A stretch of DNA of 47,574 nt from Pantoea eucrina. GTDB taxonomy: Bacteria > Pseudomonadota > Gammaproteobacteria > Enterobacterales > Enterobacteriaceae. The notes beneath the pieces are model-generated. The model saw nothing but the letters and a program-made list of their open reading frames with translations. It searched no databases and was not told where the DNA came from. A program made the translations under genes and the position numbers. The stretch spans positions 1 through 47,574 of the forward strand of contig NZ_MIPP01000028.1 of NCBI RefSeq assembly GCF_002095385.1. The letters are read 5' to 3'. This document shows, piece by piece, positions 16,446-24,364 of the stretch (position 1 is the stretch's first letter; each line of letters begins with the position of its first letter).

Positions 16446-17642
16446 ATGCACAACGGTAAAACTCTCCATACTGACTGCTGTATTGCAGGCGGCGGTCCGG
16501 CCGGATTAATGCTGGGATACCTGCTGGCGCGTGCCGGCGTAAATGTGATTGTGATTGAAAAACATGCTGACTTTTTGCGTGATTTTCGCGGTGACACTAT
16601 TCATCCTTCAACGCTGGAAGTGATGCACCAGCTTGGTCTGCTGGATGAGCTGTTAACGCTGCCGCATCAGCGGGCTGAAAAGCTGCAGGCGGAAGTGGGT
16701 GGGGAAGAGATCACCATGGCGGACTTTTCCCGCCTGCCGGTGCGCTGCCGTTTTATCGCCTTTATGCCGCAGTGGGATTTTCTTGATTTTCTGGCGCGCA
16801 AAGCCCGCGCGTATGACAATTTTACGCTGCTGCAGGAGACCGGCTTTGCTGACTTTATCAGAGAGGGCGACCGGGTTACCGGCCTGACGACGTTACAGGG
16901 AGAGACTATTCACGCACCGCTTGTGATCGGGGCTGATGGTCGTCACTCACAGGTACGTGCTAAAGCCGGATTGACCAGCCAGAGTTTTGGCGCACCGCGT
17001 GACGTGCTGTGGTTTTCACTCCCTAAGCTTCCCGACGATCCGGCGCTCGGCATGGGTCATAAAGGACCGAAGCAGAATTTTATTGTGATCGATCGCGGTG
17101 ATTACTGGCAGTGCGGCTATACCATCGAAAAAGGTGAGTTTGAGCGGCTCAAAACGGGCGATGTCGCTGCATTTATTACGCGGCTTGCTGAGGTGGCCCC
17201 CTTTAGCGAAGCGCGGCTTCATGTGCTGACGCACTGGGAAATGTTCCGCCTGCTGTCGATCCGGATCGATCGGCTCGACAGCTGGTGCCGGGCAGGGGTA
17301 CTTTGCATCGGAGATGCGGCGCATGCGATGTCGCCCATCGGTGGCGTAGGGGTGAATCTGGCTATCCAGGATGCGGTGGCCACCGCTAATCTGCTCACGC
17401 CTTCACTGCTCAGGGGCAGGGTGAGCCTAAAAACGCTACAGAAAGTCCAGCGGCGGCGTCAGTTTCCGACGGTTGCCACGCAGTTTCTGCAGATAAAGAT
17501 GAGCAGTAAAAAACGCACGCGCAGCGCGCCGTCAAAAGTGCCGCAGTTCATCAGCCGCTACCCGTTCCTGCGTCACCTGTTTGGGCGTCTTATCGGACTG
17601 GGATTTCGCCCGGAACGCCCGCGTCTGACCGACAAAGTCTGA
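16446..17642 (+). CDS. FAD-dependent aromatic-ring-type monooxygenase (PHBH/UbiH fold), predicted Fur-regulated
   Basis: A 398-aa class A flavoprotein monooxygenase. The three fingerprints are present: GGGPAG dinucleotide motif (residues 15-20) followed by VIVIEKH, the DG motif in VIGADGRHSQVR (D164, G165), and the GD motif in CIGDAAHAMSPIGGVGVNLA (G289, D290). The family hydroxylates phenolic or related substrates with NAD(P)H and O2. Length is typical. It stands alone, with its promoter region carrying a perfect Fur box, which predicts expression in low iron. The substrate is unknown; processing of a siderophore or of an iron-chelating phenolic would fit the regulation, but this is inference. 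Confidence 0.9.
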   Translation: MHNGKTLHTDCCIAGGGPAGLMLGYLLARAGVNVIVIEKHADFLRDFRGDTIHPSTLEVMHQLGLLDELLTLPHQRAEKLQAEVGGEEITMADFSRLPVRCRFIAFMPQWDFLDFLARKARAYDNFTLLQETGFADFIREGDRVTGLTTLQGETIHAPLVIGADGRHSQVRAKAGLTSQSFGAPRDVLWFSLPKLPDDPALGMGHKGPKQNFIVIDRGDYWQCGYTIEKGEFERLKTGDVAAFITRLAEVAPFSEARLHVLTHWEMFRLLSIRIDRLDSWCRAGVLCIGDAAHAMSPIGGVGVNLAIQDAVATANLLTPSLLRGRVSLKTLQKVQRRRQFPTVATQFLQIKMSSKKRTRSAPSKVPQFISRYPFLRHLFGRLIGLGFRPERPRLTDKV

Positions 17643-17651
17643 ATTTCAGAC

Positions 17652-17674
17652 AAAAAAAAGCCCGCGAGGCGGGC
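17652..17674 (-). terminator. Rho-independent terminator of the GntR-DUF1330 operon
   Basis: Stem GCCCGC / GCGGGC with loop CTC, and eight T when read on the minus strand. The polarity fits the minus-strand operon ending at 17821, although the hairpin is 147 bases beyond that stop; it is also 10 bases after the FAD monooxygenase on the plus strand. Confidence 0.85.
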
Positions 17675-17820
17675 AGGCGAACGATAACCGGTAAACTTTC
17701 TCGTCAGCAACGCATTGCTGTTTAGCGTCACTATAATAGCAACGTTTCAGCGAACGTACGAATTTTGTTCGATGAGTTAATTTTGCTGAACAGATAAGTA
17801 ATTTATGCAGCCGGGCCGGT

Positions 17821-18108
17821 TCAGGCTAATCCTTCGGTAATGACAATCGTTGCGTCAGCAATATCAGCACGCGCAGCACGCGCCTGCTGATATTCGGGTG
17901 AGTGGTAACACGCCACGGCCGTCTGATAATCGGGAAACGCGATTAACACATGCCGGCCATAGCTCTCGCCTTCCAGCGTCAGCGCCTGCTCGCTCCGCGC
18001 GAGAAATGTTGCCTGATATTTATTAAAGGCCGCCGGTGCAAGATCCCGGTAACGCTGATAGCGCTCAGCATCATGCACCGTCACGTGTGCTATCCAGTAA
18101 GCGGTCAT
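17821..18108 (-). CDS. DUF1330 family protein
   Basis: A 95-aa protein with the ferredoxin-like alpha/beta-barrel pattern of DUF1330: MTAYWIAHVTVHDAERYQRY, a central GRHVLIAFPDYQTAVACY, then SPEYQQARAARADIADATIVI. Members form small dimers and are often found beside catabolic genes. The biochemical role is not known. The start lies 2 bases beyond the GntR stop, with GGAGTAACC upstream, so the two are one operon. Its pairing with the regulator of the divergent cluster suggests it acts in that pathway, perhaps as an isomerase-like or binding accessory protein (inference). Confidence 0.88.
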   Translation of the reverse strand: MTAYWIAHVTVHDAERYQRYRDLAPAAFNKYQATFLARSEQALTLEGESYGRHVLIAFPDYQTAVACYHSPEYQQARAARADIADATIVITEGLA

Positions 18109-18110
18109 GG

Positions 18111-18788
18111 TTACTCCTCCGTTGTCAGAATCGTTTTTGCCAGCTGCGCAGCTTCCGTCAGATGCTGTATCACCGCTTCTCTGGCCTGCTGCGGATCGCT
18201 GGCTTCAACCGCCGCACAGATACGCGACATACGTTCAAATCCGGCAACCTGGCGTTCAGGGCTGCGCAGCGTCATGGCGCGCAGCCGGCTGATACGGCTG
18301 TTGAGCCGCTGCACGATTTCCCAGGCGATATGATGCTCCGCAATCGAAAACAGCGTTTCATAAAACGCCTGAGACGCTTCAACCCGTTCAATATCGTCAT
18401 GATGTTCAGATGCTCTGGCAATTCGCATCAGCCGGGTGTGCAGCTTCTGCTTATCTTCCGTTGTGGCTTTGCGGGCGCAATCTTCTGCAGCTGCAGATTC
18501 AAGCAGCTGACGTATGCTGTAGATCTGCTGCGCAATCTCCCAGGTCAGCCGCGCCACAATAGGCCCTTTTTTAGGCAGGTTTTCGATCAGTCCTTCCGCT
18601 TCAAGATAACGGATCACTTCCCGCACCACGGTACGACTGACGCCCAGCTCATCACACAATGAGCGTTCAACCAGACGATCGCCCGCTTTAAAATAGCCTG
18701 AGATGATTGCCTGTCTTACTTTGACCAGCGCCAGTTCCCGCAGTGTCACCGGCGTGTTTTCAATCCTTAAGGAGTGAATCGCAATCAT
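18111..18788 (-). CDS. GntR-family regulator, FCD (FadR/VanR) subgroup
   Basis: A 225-aa repressor-type regulator. The winged HTH covers about residues 18-80 (LALVKVRQAIISGYFKAGDRL, LCDELGVSRTVVREVIRYLE, GLIENLPKKGPIVARL). The all-helical FCD domain follows (IRQLLESAAAEDCARKAT, then the histidine-bearing helix around SIAEHHIAWE), which in this subgroup binds small carboxylates or similar ligands through a metal. It is co-transcribed with DUF1330 and divergent from the catabolic cluster starting at 19322. The palindrome at 19229-19240, just upstream of that promoter, is the likely operator. I infer substrate-responsive repression of the cluster. Confidence 0.9.
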   Translation of the reverse strand: MIAIHSLRIENTPVTLRELALVKVRQAIISGYFKAGDRLVERSLCDELGVSRTVVREVIRYLEAEGLIENLPKKGPIVARLTWEIAQQIYSIRQLLESAAAEDCARKATTEDKQKLHTRLMRIARASEHHDDIERVEASQAFYETLFSIAEHHIAWEIVQRLNSRISRLRAMTLRSPERQVAGFERMSRICAAVEASDPQQAREAVIQHLTEAAQLAKTILTTEE

Positions 18789-19228
18789 GATCTTCCCTAT
18801 TGTCCCGCGTTAAGAACCGTTGCGCGAAGCCCCCTGCGCGCGCTCTTTTTTACTATTAGCACTGTTCCGGCAGTTAACGCAACGTCGCGGACGTGGCTGC
18901 AACAGAGTCTGAGGTCATAAAGCCCTCAGCGGCGCTGTGATTTCGTCTGACGCCGCCATACCCGGAATTTGTCATTGCTCACATTTTTATCACTTATCGC
19001 TGAAGTATTCCCTTTTCCCGCGCGGGCTTTAAAAATAATGCATATTTATCAATCAAATGATTTTTTTCCGCTGCGCTGGCCTGCATCACTTTTATGATGC
19101 CAGTCACACTCCGATAGCTGATTTTCTACCCGCTAAAACCTGCACTGGCAGCCCGCTAAAAATGGCCCAGGACCGCGTCTGGCGCATCCTGGCGCATACA
19201 AAGCAGGCAATTAAGGTATGACTGTATG
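18789..19228. other. Long intergenic region between GntR and the catabolic operon
   Basis: About 440 bases before the operator. No ORF with coding character on either strand. It holds the GntR promoter and ribosome site (AGGGAAG on the minus strand before ATG 18788) and several AT-rich tracts near 18840 and 19030-19060. I see nothing else that can be named. Confidence 0.5.
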
Positions 19229-19240
19229 ATGGTATACCAT
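19229..19240. promoter_or_regulatory. Candidate GntR operator
   Basis: Perfect 12-bp palindrome ATGGTATACCAT, containing the GTATAC-type core common among FadR/VanR-subgroup operators. It ends four bases before a -35 box. The position predicts repression of the 19322-25762 operon by the divergent GntR protein. Confidence 0.68.
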
Positions 19241-19243
19241 GTT

Positions 19244-19273
19244 TTGACATCCCAAAAGTGGCGATGCTATACC
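19244..19273 (+). promoter_or_regulatory. Sigma-70 promoter of the flavin-dependent catabolic operon
   Basis: -35 TTGACA (19244-19249, exact) and -10 TATACC (19268-19273) with an 18-base spacer. It predicts a leader of about 40 bases ahead of ATG 19322, and it abuts the palindromic operator at 19229. Confidence 0.6.
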
Positions 19274-19321
19274 CCTTTCACCAGTAGCAATTAACAAACC
19301 GTTAACTTGAAAGGGGTTTAC

Positions 19322-19924
19322 ATGCATCCGGATATTCGTAAAACCGTCGTCACCACTGAAACCGTGTATACCGATGGCGGCAAAGCGGCGGGCACGCCGC
19401 TGGTGATGATTGCGGCTGCAGCCGTGGTCAAAAATCCGTGGGCTGGCAGAGGCTTTGTTGAAGATCTGGCACCAGAAATCCGTGAGATGGCGCCGGTATT
19501 AGGCGAATTGCTGACCGGATTAATCGTTAAAGAAGCGGGGGGCGGCGATCGCGTGGTCGCCTATGGCAAATGTGCCGTTACCGGACTGAACGGCGAGCTG
19601 GAGCACGCCTCAGCGCTGATTCATACGCTGCATTTTGGTAATCACTACCGTTCTGCGGTGCAGGGCAAAACCTATCTGGCATTCAACAATACGCGCGGCC
19701 CGGCCAACACCCCGATCCTCGTCCCGATGATGGGAACAGAAGATGAGGGCTCGCGCGAACATTATCTGACCATGCAGTTCACCATCAATGATGCTCCGTT
19801 CAGCGACGAGATCGTGATTGCGCTGGGCGCTGCGCTGGGCGGCCGCCCGCATCATCGCATCGGTAACCGTTATCTTGATCTTAAAGAGCTTGGCCATGAT
19901 CAGAAAAATCCAGCCGCTGTCTGA
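19322..19924 (+). CDS. AA_synth (DUF1185) family protein
   Basis: A 200-aa protein of the Pfam family AA_synth/DUF1185, which structural work placed in a variant of the Bacillus chorismate mutase fold. ATG 19322 is chosen because GAAAGGGG lies just upstream; an earlier in-frame start at 19307 would overlap that site. Recognisable segments are HPDIRKTVVTTETVYTDGGK, NPWAGRGFVEDL, YGKCAVTGLNGELEHASALIH and PHHRIGNRYLDLKELG. The enzymatic activity of the family is not established despite its name. It is the first gene of the operon and overlaps the hydrolase by 29 bases, implying coupled translation. A role in processing a ring-opened or hydrolysed intermediate is only inference. Confidence 0.88.
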   Translation: MHPDIRKTVVTTETVYTDGGKAAGTPLVMIAAAAVVKNPWAGRGFVEDLAPEIREMAPVLGELLTGLIVKEAGGGDRVVAYGKCAVTGLNGELEHASALIHTLHFGNHYRSAVQGKTYLAFNNTRGPANTPILVPMMGTEDEGSREHYLTMQFTINDAPFSDEIVIALGAALGGRPHHRIGNRYLDLKELGHDQKNPAAV

Positions 19925-20723
19925 GGCGTCAGCGCAGGTCAGCTATCTCGAAGCGGGAGCCGGCACTCCGCTGGTGCTGATTCACGGCGTGGGCATGAAT
20001 GCGGAAGCCTGGTTTCCCCAGATAGCGGTACTGAGCCGCCATTTTCGGGTTATCGCAGTGGATATGCCCGGGCATGGCGACAGCACAGGCTTCGGGCATC
20101 ACGCGACGCTGACCGACTACGTTTCCTGGCTGGCAGCCTTTCTCGCCACTCAGCCAGAGCAGCGTTTTGCGGTTGCCGGGCACTCAATGGGTGCCCTGAT
20201 CACCGCCGGACTGGCAATTGATTATCCGCACTCTGTCAGCCGCGCCATCGTCATGAGCGGCGTCTTCAGGCGCTCAGCTGCGGCCCGCGCTGCGGTCCTG
20301 CAGCGCGCTCACGAGCTGGCAAGCGGTGATGTCCAGCTGGATGCGCCACTGGAGCGCTGGTTCAGCGCCACCCCGGAGGAGCAGCCGCTGCGTCACAAAG
20401 TCGGCGAGTGGCTGCAGCAGGTCAGCCCGGCAGGCTATGCGCGCGCCTATCAGGCGTTTGCTGAAGGCGACTCGCTGTATGCCGATCGCTGGGCAGAGAT
20501 GCGCTGTCCGGTGCTGGTCATGACGGGCGAACTGGATGCCAACTCCAGTCCGGAAATGACACGCCAGATGGCCGGCGCAGCACCTTACGGTGAGGCGGTG
20601 GTTATCGATAACGCCAGACACATGTTGAATCTGACCGATGCTGAACGGGTCACGCAAGAGATGCTCTCTTTCCTTGAGCCGGTTGCAGCCCCCGTCACGT
20701 CACAAGAGCCTATTCAGGAGTAA
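19896..20723 (+). CDS. Alpha/beta hydrolase, RutD-like
   Basis: A 275-aa alpha/beta-hydrolase fold enzyme. The start at 19896 lies inside the end of the AA_synth gene; the frame further upstream is antisense-like and unlikely. Oxyanion-hole strand LVLIHGVGMNAEAWFPQ, nucleophile elbow GHSMG (S97), acid D214 in GELDANSSP and base H242 in ARHMLN complete the triad. The cap region is short. The family includes RutD, which speeds hydrolysis of aminoacrylate/carbamate intermediates in the Rut pathway, as well as many C-C and ester hydrolases. The four-gene overlap chain places it in the same pathway as the oxygenase. Confidence 0.88.
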   Translation: MIRKIQPLSEASAQVSYLEAGAGTPLVLIHGVGMNAEAWFPQIAVLSRHFRVIAVDMPGHGDSTGFGHHATLTDYVSWLAAFLATQPEQRFAVAGHSMGALITAGLAIDYPHSVSRAIVMSGVFRRSAAARAAVLQRAHELASGDVQLDAPLERWFSATPEEQPLRHKVGEWLQQVSPAGYARAYQAFAEGDSLYADRWAEMRCPVLVMTGELDANSSPEMTRQMAGAAPYGEAVVIDNARHMLNLTDAERVTQEMLSFLEPVAAPVTSQEPIQE

Positions 20724-20726
20724 CTT

Positions 20727-21668
20727 ATGGACGCAGATAAACGCAGAGAGTTGCGCGACGCCTTTGGCGCCTTTATGACGGGCGTAACCGTGGTCACGAC
20801 CCGGGATGCTAAAGGTGAGCCGATTGGTTTCACCGCAAACTCTTTTTCATCGGTATCACTCGACCCGGCGCTGCTGCTGGTCAGCATCGACAAACGTTCG
20901 GCTAACTTTGAACATTTTACGCAGTGCCGCCATTTTGCCGTCAATATTCTGGCAGAACAGCAGAAAGAGACGTCAAACGTGTTTGCGCAGAAAATTGCCG
21001 ACCGGTTTGCGCGCGTCAGCTGGCATCGCGGAGAGCAGGGCACGCCGCTGATTGATGAGAGTTCGGCCTGGTTTGAGTGTGCGCTGCATCAGGTGATTGA
21101 CGCAGGCGACCACGCAATTCTGATTGGTAACGTGCTGCAGTTCGCTTCCAGCGGCACGGCGGGTCTGGGCTACTATCGCGGCGCCTATTTTACCCCTTAT
21201 CAGCAGGCAGAGTCGCTGATTAGCGGGCCGGATGTTGTGGTCAGTGCGCTTATCGAGTCCGCCGGTAAGGTGCTGCTGGTCAGGCAGTCAGAGGGGTATG
21301 AGCTACCGGCACAAACCATGCGCGGCCGCAGCGTCGATGAAACGCTGACGCAGGTATTCAGCACGCTGCAGATTGCCGCCAGTCCGGGCTTTATCTACTC
21401 CATGTGGGAGGATCGGCAGAAAAAGCAGCAGCATATTGTCTTTTTATGCGCTCAGCCCACCGGCGGTACGCTACCCGCAGTTGACCAGGGAGAGTGGCGC
21501 GATCTGCAGGATCTGGCTGCAGTACCGGTGGCTAACGGTGCGCTGCAGGCGCTGCTGGGACGCTACATGCGTGAATATGCGGCGGGTAATTATGGCCTCT
21601 ATTACGGCGATGAAGCGCAAGGTTCGGTGCGCCAGTTCTCTGTGCCAGCCCATCAGGAGGTGGTATGA
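20727..21668 (+). CDS. Flavin reductase fused to a degenerate Nudix-like domain
   Basis: A 313-aa protein with two parts. Residues about 9-155 are a RutF/HpaC-type flavin reductase (FMTGVTVVTTRDAKGEPIGF, FTANSFSSVSLDPALLLVSI, HFAVNILAEQQ, HAILIGNVLQ, YYRGAYF), which supplies reduced FMN to a partner oxygenase. Residues about 168-285 read like a Nudix fold: VVSALIESAGKVLLVRQSEG, YELPAQTMRGRSVDETL, HIVFLCAQPTGG and GEWRDLQDLAAVP. The Nudix box glutamates (REUxEE) are missing, so phosphohydrolase activity is not expected. Stand-alone RutF/HpaC proteins are about 160-190 aa, so the extension is real and in frame. The stop overlaps the oxygenase start (ATGA). Confidence 0.85.
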   Translation: MDADKRRELRDAFGAFMTGVTVVTTRDAKGEPIGFTANSFSSVSLDPALLLVSIDKRSANFEHFTQCRHFAVNILAEQQKETSNVFAQKIADRFARVSWHRGEQGTPLIDESSAWFECALHQVIDAGDHAILIGNVLQFASSGTAGLGYYRGAYFTPYQQAESLISGPDVVVSALIESAGKVLLVRQSEGYELPAQTMRGRSVDETLTQVFSTLQIAASPGFIYSMWEDRQKKQQHIVFLCAQPTGGTLPAVDQGEWRDLQDLAAVPVANGALQALLGRYMREYAAGNYGLYYGDEAQGSVRQFSVPAHQEVV

Positions 21669-22702
21669 AGCTTTCTCTGTTTCTGCATATGGAGCGCGTC
21701 TCGGCTGATGATGCACAGGATAAGCTCTACGAAGAGATGATGACGCTGTGCGAAATCGCCGATCGCGGCGGGCTGCATGCGATCTGGACCGGTGAGCATC
21801 ACGGTATGAACTTCACCATTGCACCGAACCCTTTCATCAATCTGGTGGATATTGCGCACCGCACCCGACATGTGCGCCTCGGTACCGGCACCATTATTGC
21901 GCCGTTTACCCATCCGATTCGCCTTGCCGGTGAGGCGGCAATGACCGATATCATCACTAACGGACGGCTGGAGCTGGGTATTGCGCGCGGCGCCTATGCG
22001 TTTGAGTATGAGCGTCTGCTGCCGGGCCTTGATGCCTGGGGAGCCGGTCAGCGCATGCGGGAGCTGGTGCCGGCAGTAAAAGCGCTCTGGCGCGGTGATT
22101 ATGCTCATCAGGGCGAGTTCTGGCAGTTCCCGTCCACTACGTCCTCGCCGTTACCCAAACAGCAGCCGCATCCCCCCATCTGGGTGGCTGCCCGCGATCC
22201 CAACAGCCATGAGTTTGCCGTTAAGCAGGGTTGTAACGTGCAGTGCACGCCGCTGCATCAGGGAGACGAGGAAATTGTGCGCCTGATCACCACGTTTAAA
22301 GAGGCGTGCCGGGAATACGCTCCGGAGCAGCCGCTAAAAATTATGCTGCTGCAGCATGGTTTCGTGGCGGCGGATGAAGCGGATGCACAGCAGGCAGCGC
22401 AGGAGCTGAACCGCTTCTACCACTACTTTGGCGCCTGGTTTAAAAACGAGCGTCCGGTGACGCAGGGGCTTATTGCGCCACTCAGTGATGAAGAGATTGC
22501 CGCTAACACCTATTACAGCGCAGAAAAAATGCGCCAGAACCTGGCTATCGGTACGGCGGACGAAGTGATCGCCCGGCTGAAAAACTATGAAGCACTGGGC
22601 TATGACGAATATGCGCTATGGCTCGACAGCGGTATGACCTTTGAGCGCAAAAAAGCTTCGCTGATGCGCTTTATTGAGCAGGTCGTTCCGGAATTCCACT
22701 AA
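21665..22702 (+). CDS. Luciferase-like (LLM) flavin-dependent monooxygenase
   Basis: A 345-aa TIM-barrel monooxygenase of the bacterial luciferase superfamily. Typical parts are MKLSLFLHMERVSADDAQD, the motif GLHAIWTGEHHGMNFTIAPN, VRLGTGTIIAPFTHPIRLAGEAA, NGRLELGIARGAYAFEYE and the C-terminal IGTADEVIARLKNYEALGYDE. It needs FMNH2, which the immediately preceding reductase can supply (their coding regions overlap by four bases). In RutA a related enzyme opens the uracil ring. This protein belongs to the same superfamily but is not obviously RutA by its N-terminal sequence. Likely the key oxygenation or ring-opening step of the cluster; substrate unknown. Confidence 0.9.
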   Translation: MKLSLFLHMERVSADDAQDKLYEEMMTLCEIADRGGLHAIWTGEHHGMNFTIAPNPFINLVDIAHRTRHVRLGTGTIIAPFTHPIRLAGEAAMTDIITNGRLELGIARGAYAFEYERLLPGLDAWGAGQRMRELVPAVKALWRGDYAHQGEFWQFPSTTSSPLPKQQPHPPIWVAARDPNSHEFAVKQGCNVQCTPLHQGDEEIVRLITTFKEACREYAPEQPLKIMLLQHGFVAADEADAQQAAQELNRFYHYFGAWFKNERPVTQGLIAPLSDEEIAANTYYSAEKMRQNLAIGTADEVIARLKNYEALGYDEYALWLDSGMTFERKKASLMRFIEQVVPEFH

Positions 22703-22714
22703 GCGGAGAGAGAG

Positions 22715-24181
22715 ATGGACGCGTTTAAACTCTATATTGACGGGCAGTTTGTAACCGGCGCCGCCTCGTTCACATCCCTGAATCCGGCGACCGCGGAGCC
22801 CTGGGCAACTATCGCCGGCGCAGAACAGCAGGAGACTGACCGCGCGGTGGAGGCGGCTGCCCGCGCGTTTACGTCAGAGGCATGGCGCGCGCTTACTGCC
22901 AGCGCGCGCGGTAAACTGCTGCTGCGGCTGGCCGATCTGATTGAGCGGGATGCGGCGCGGCTTGCACGTATTGAAACGCTGGATACCGGCAAAATTATTC
23001 GCGAGACGCAGGCGCAGATCGCCTATGTGGCGGAGTATTACCGCTATTACGCGGGCATGGCCGATAAAATGGAGGGGGCCACGTTAAGTATCGATAAGCC
23101 CGATATGGAAACGTGGGTCAGACGTGAGCCGGTGGGCGTGGTGGCGGCAATCATCCCCTGGAACAGCCAGCTGTTTCTGTCAGCGGTTAAAATCGGCCCG
23201 GCGATCGCCGCTGGCTGTACGCTGGTAGTGAAGGCAGCAGAGGTGGCTCCGGCTCCCCTTCTGGCGCTGGCAGAACTGATTGATGAAGCGGATTTTCCCC
23301 CCGGCGTGATTAACGTCATCACCGGCTTTGCTGAGCAGTGCGGTGCACGGCTCACCGCACACCCGCTTATCGATCATATCGCTTTTACCGGCGGCGCAGA
23401 AACCGCACGCCATATTATACGCGGCAGCGCGGAGAATCTCGCCAGCACCTCACTGGAGCTGGGGGGCAAGTCACCGTTTATTGTTTTTGCCGATGCCGAT
23501 CTGGAGAGTGCGGCGAACGCTCAGGTGGCTGCGATCTTCTCAGCCTCGGGTCAGAGCTGCGTTGCAGGCTCGCGCCTGCTGGTAGAAGCCAGTATTAAAG
23601 AGGCGTTTATTGAGAGGCTGGTGAGTAAAGTGCGCAGCATTGTGATCGGCTGTCCGCAGCAGCCTGAAACGCAGTTTGGCCCGCTCTGCACGCTGCGCCA
23701 GAAACAGAACATTGAACAGGTCGTCAGCCGCACGCTGGAGCAGGGCGCTAAGCTGATTATCGGGCATGAGCCTGTTCACAAGCCTGGCTTCTATTATCCG
23801 CCGACTATTCTTGATTGCAGCAGCGTACCGGCAGCAGAGAGTGTCGTGCAGGAGCTGTTTGGTCCGGTGCTTTCGGTGCTGACTTTCAGCGGGGAAGCGG
23901 ACGCGCTGCGGCTGGCTAACGGCACCGAATATGGTCTTGCCGCCGGCGTCTTTACGCAAAATCTGACGCGCGCGCATCGCATCACGCGCCAGCTGCGCAG
24001 CGGTGTGGTCTGGCTGAACACCTATCGGGCAGTCTCACCGCTGGCACCCTTTGGGGGCTATGGCAAATCAGGATTCGGGCGCGAGGGCGGCACTGACGCC
24101 GCGCTGGAGTACACCACAACCAAAACGGTATGGCTGCGCACCAGCGATGAGCCCATCGACGATCCCTTTATCATGCGTTAA
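22715..24181 (+). CDS. NAD(P)-dependent aldehyde dehydrogenase
   Basis: A 488-aa aldehyde dehydrogenase, full length, with ribosome site GGAGAGAG before ATG. Catalytic C282 in SASGQSCVAGSR, general base E248 in LELGGKSP, the GxTxxG-type cofactor loop FTGGAET (about 224-230), and IPWNSQ around residue 147-152 with catalytic N150. It oxidises an aldehyde to the acid. It follows the LLM oxygenase by 12 bases, consistent with oxidation of an aldehyde released after ring opening or dealkylation. Closest by feel to the DhaS/betaine-aldehyde-type enzymes; the substrate cannot be read from sequence. Confidence 0.92.
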   Translation: MDAFKLYIDGQFVTGAASFTSLNPATAEPWATIAGAEQQETDRAVEAAARAFTSEAWRALTASARGKLLLRLADLIERDAARLARIETLDTGKIIRETQAQIAYVAEYYRYYAGMADKMEGATLSIDKPDMETWVRREPVGVVAAIIPWNSQLFLSAVKIGPAIAAGCTLVVKAAEVAPAPLLALAELIDEADFPPGVINVITGFAEQCGARLTAHPLIDHIAFTGGAETARHIIRGSAENLASTSLELGGKSPFIVFADADLESAANAQVAAIFSASGQSCVAGSRLLVEASIKEAFIERLVSKVRSIVIGCPQQPETQFGPLCTLRQKQNIEQVVSRTLEQGAKLIIGHEPVHKPGFYYPPTILDCSSVPAAESVVQELFGPVLSVLTFSGEADALRLANGTEYGLAAGVFTQNLTRAHRITRQLRSGVVWLNTYRAVSPLAPFGGYGKSGFGREGGTDAALEYTTTKTVWLRTSDEPIDDPFIMR

Positions 24182-24306
24182 TTCCCTTTCCGGCGCTGGC
24201 CATTCACATCCTCGCCCGCCGGATCGCTAAATATCAGGAGTCTTACCGCCAGCAGTTTCTCCTGCGAGAAGACGAGACGCACATCGTCGGGATGGCTATG
24301 GCATGA
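24181..24306 (+). other. Coding-like open stretch without a start codon
   Basis: Between the aldehyde dehydrogenase and the permease, one frame is open for 41 codons and reads IPFPALAIHILARRIAKYQ, then ESYRQQFLLREDETHIVGMAM before TGA. There is no ATG, GTG or TTG at a usable position. It may be a gene remnant or chance; the 183-bp spacer is otherwise unexplained and unusually long for this tightly packed operon. Confidence 0.3.
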
Positions 24307-24364
24307 CAACGCCAGTGATGTATCTGCAACACATAATAATTCTGCATCTCAACTGGAGGGTAAG

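Noticed and set aside
22715..24181. A second BetB (betaine aldehyde dehydrogenase) in the flavin cluster
   Set aside because: Similar length and catalytic residues, but flanking sequence and operon context differ from BetB at 31730, and the N-terminal block is unlike BetB.
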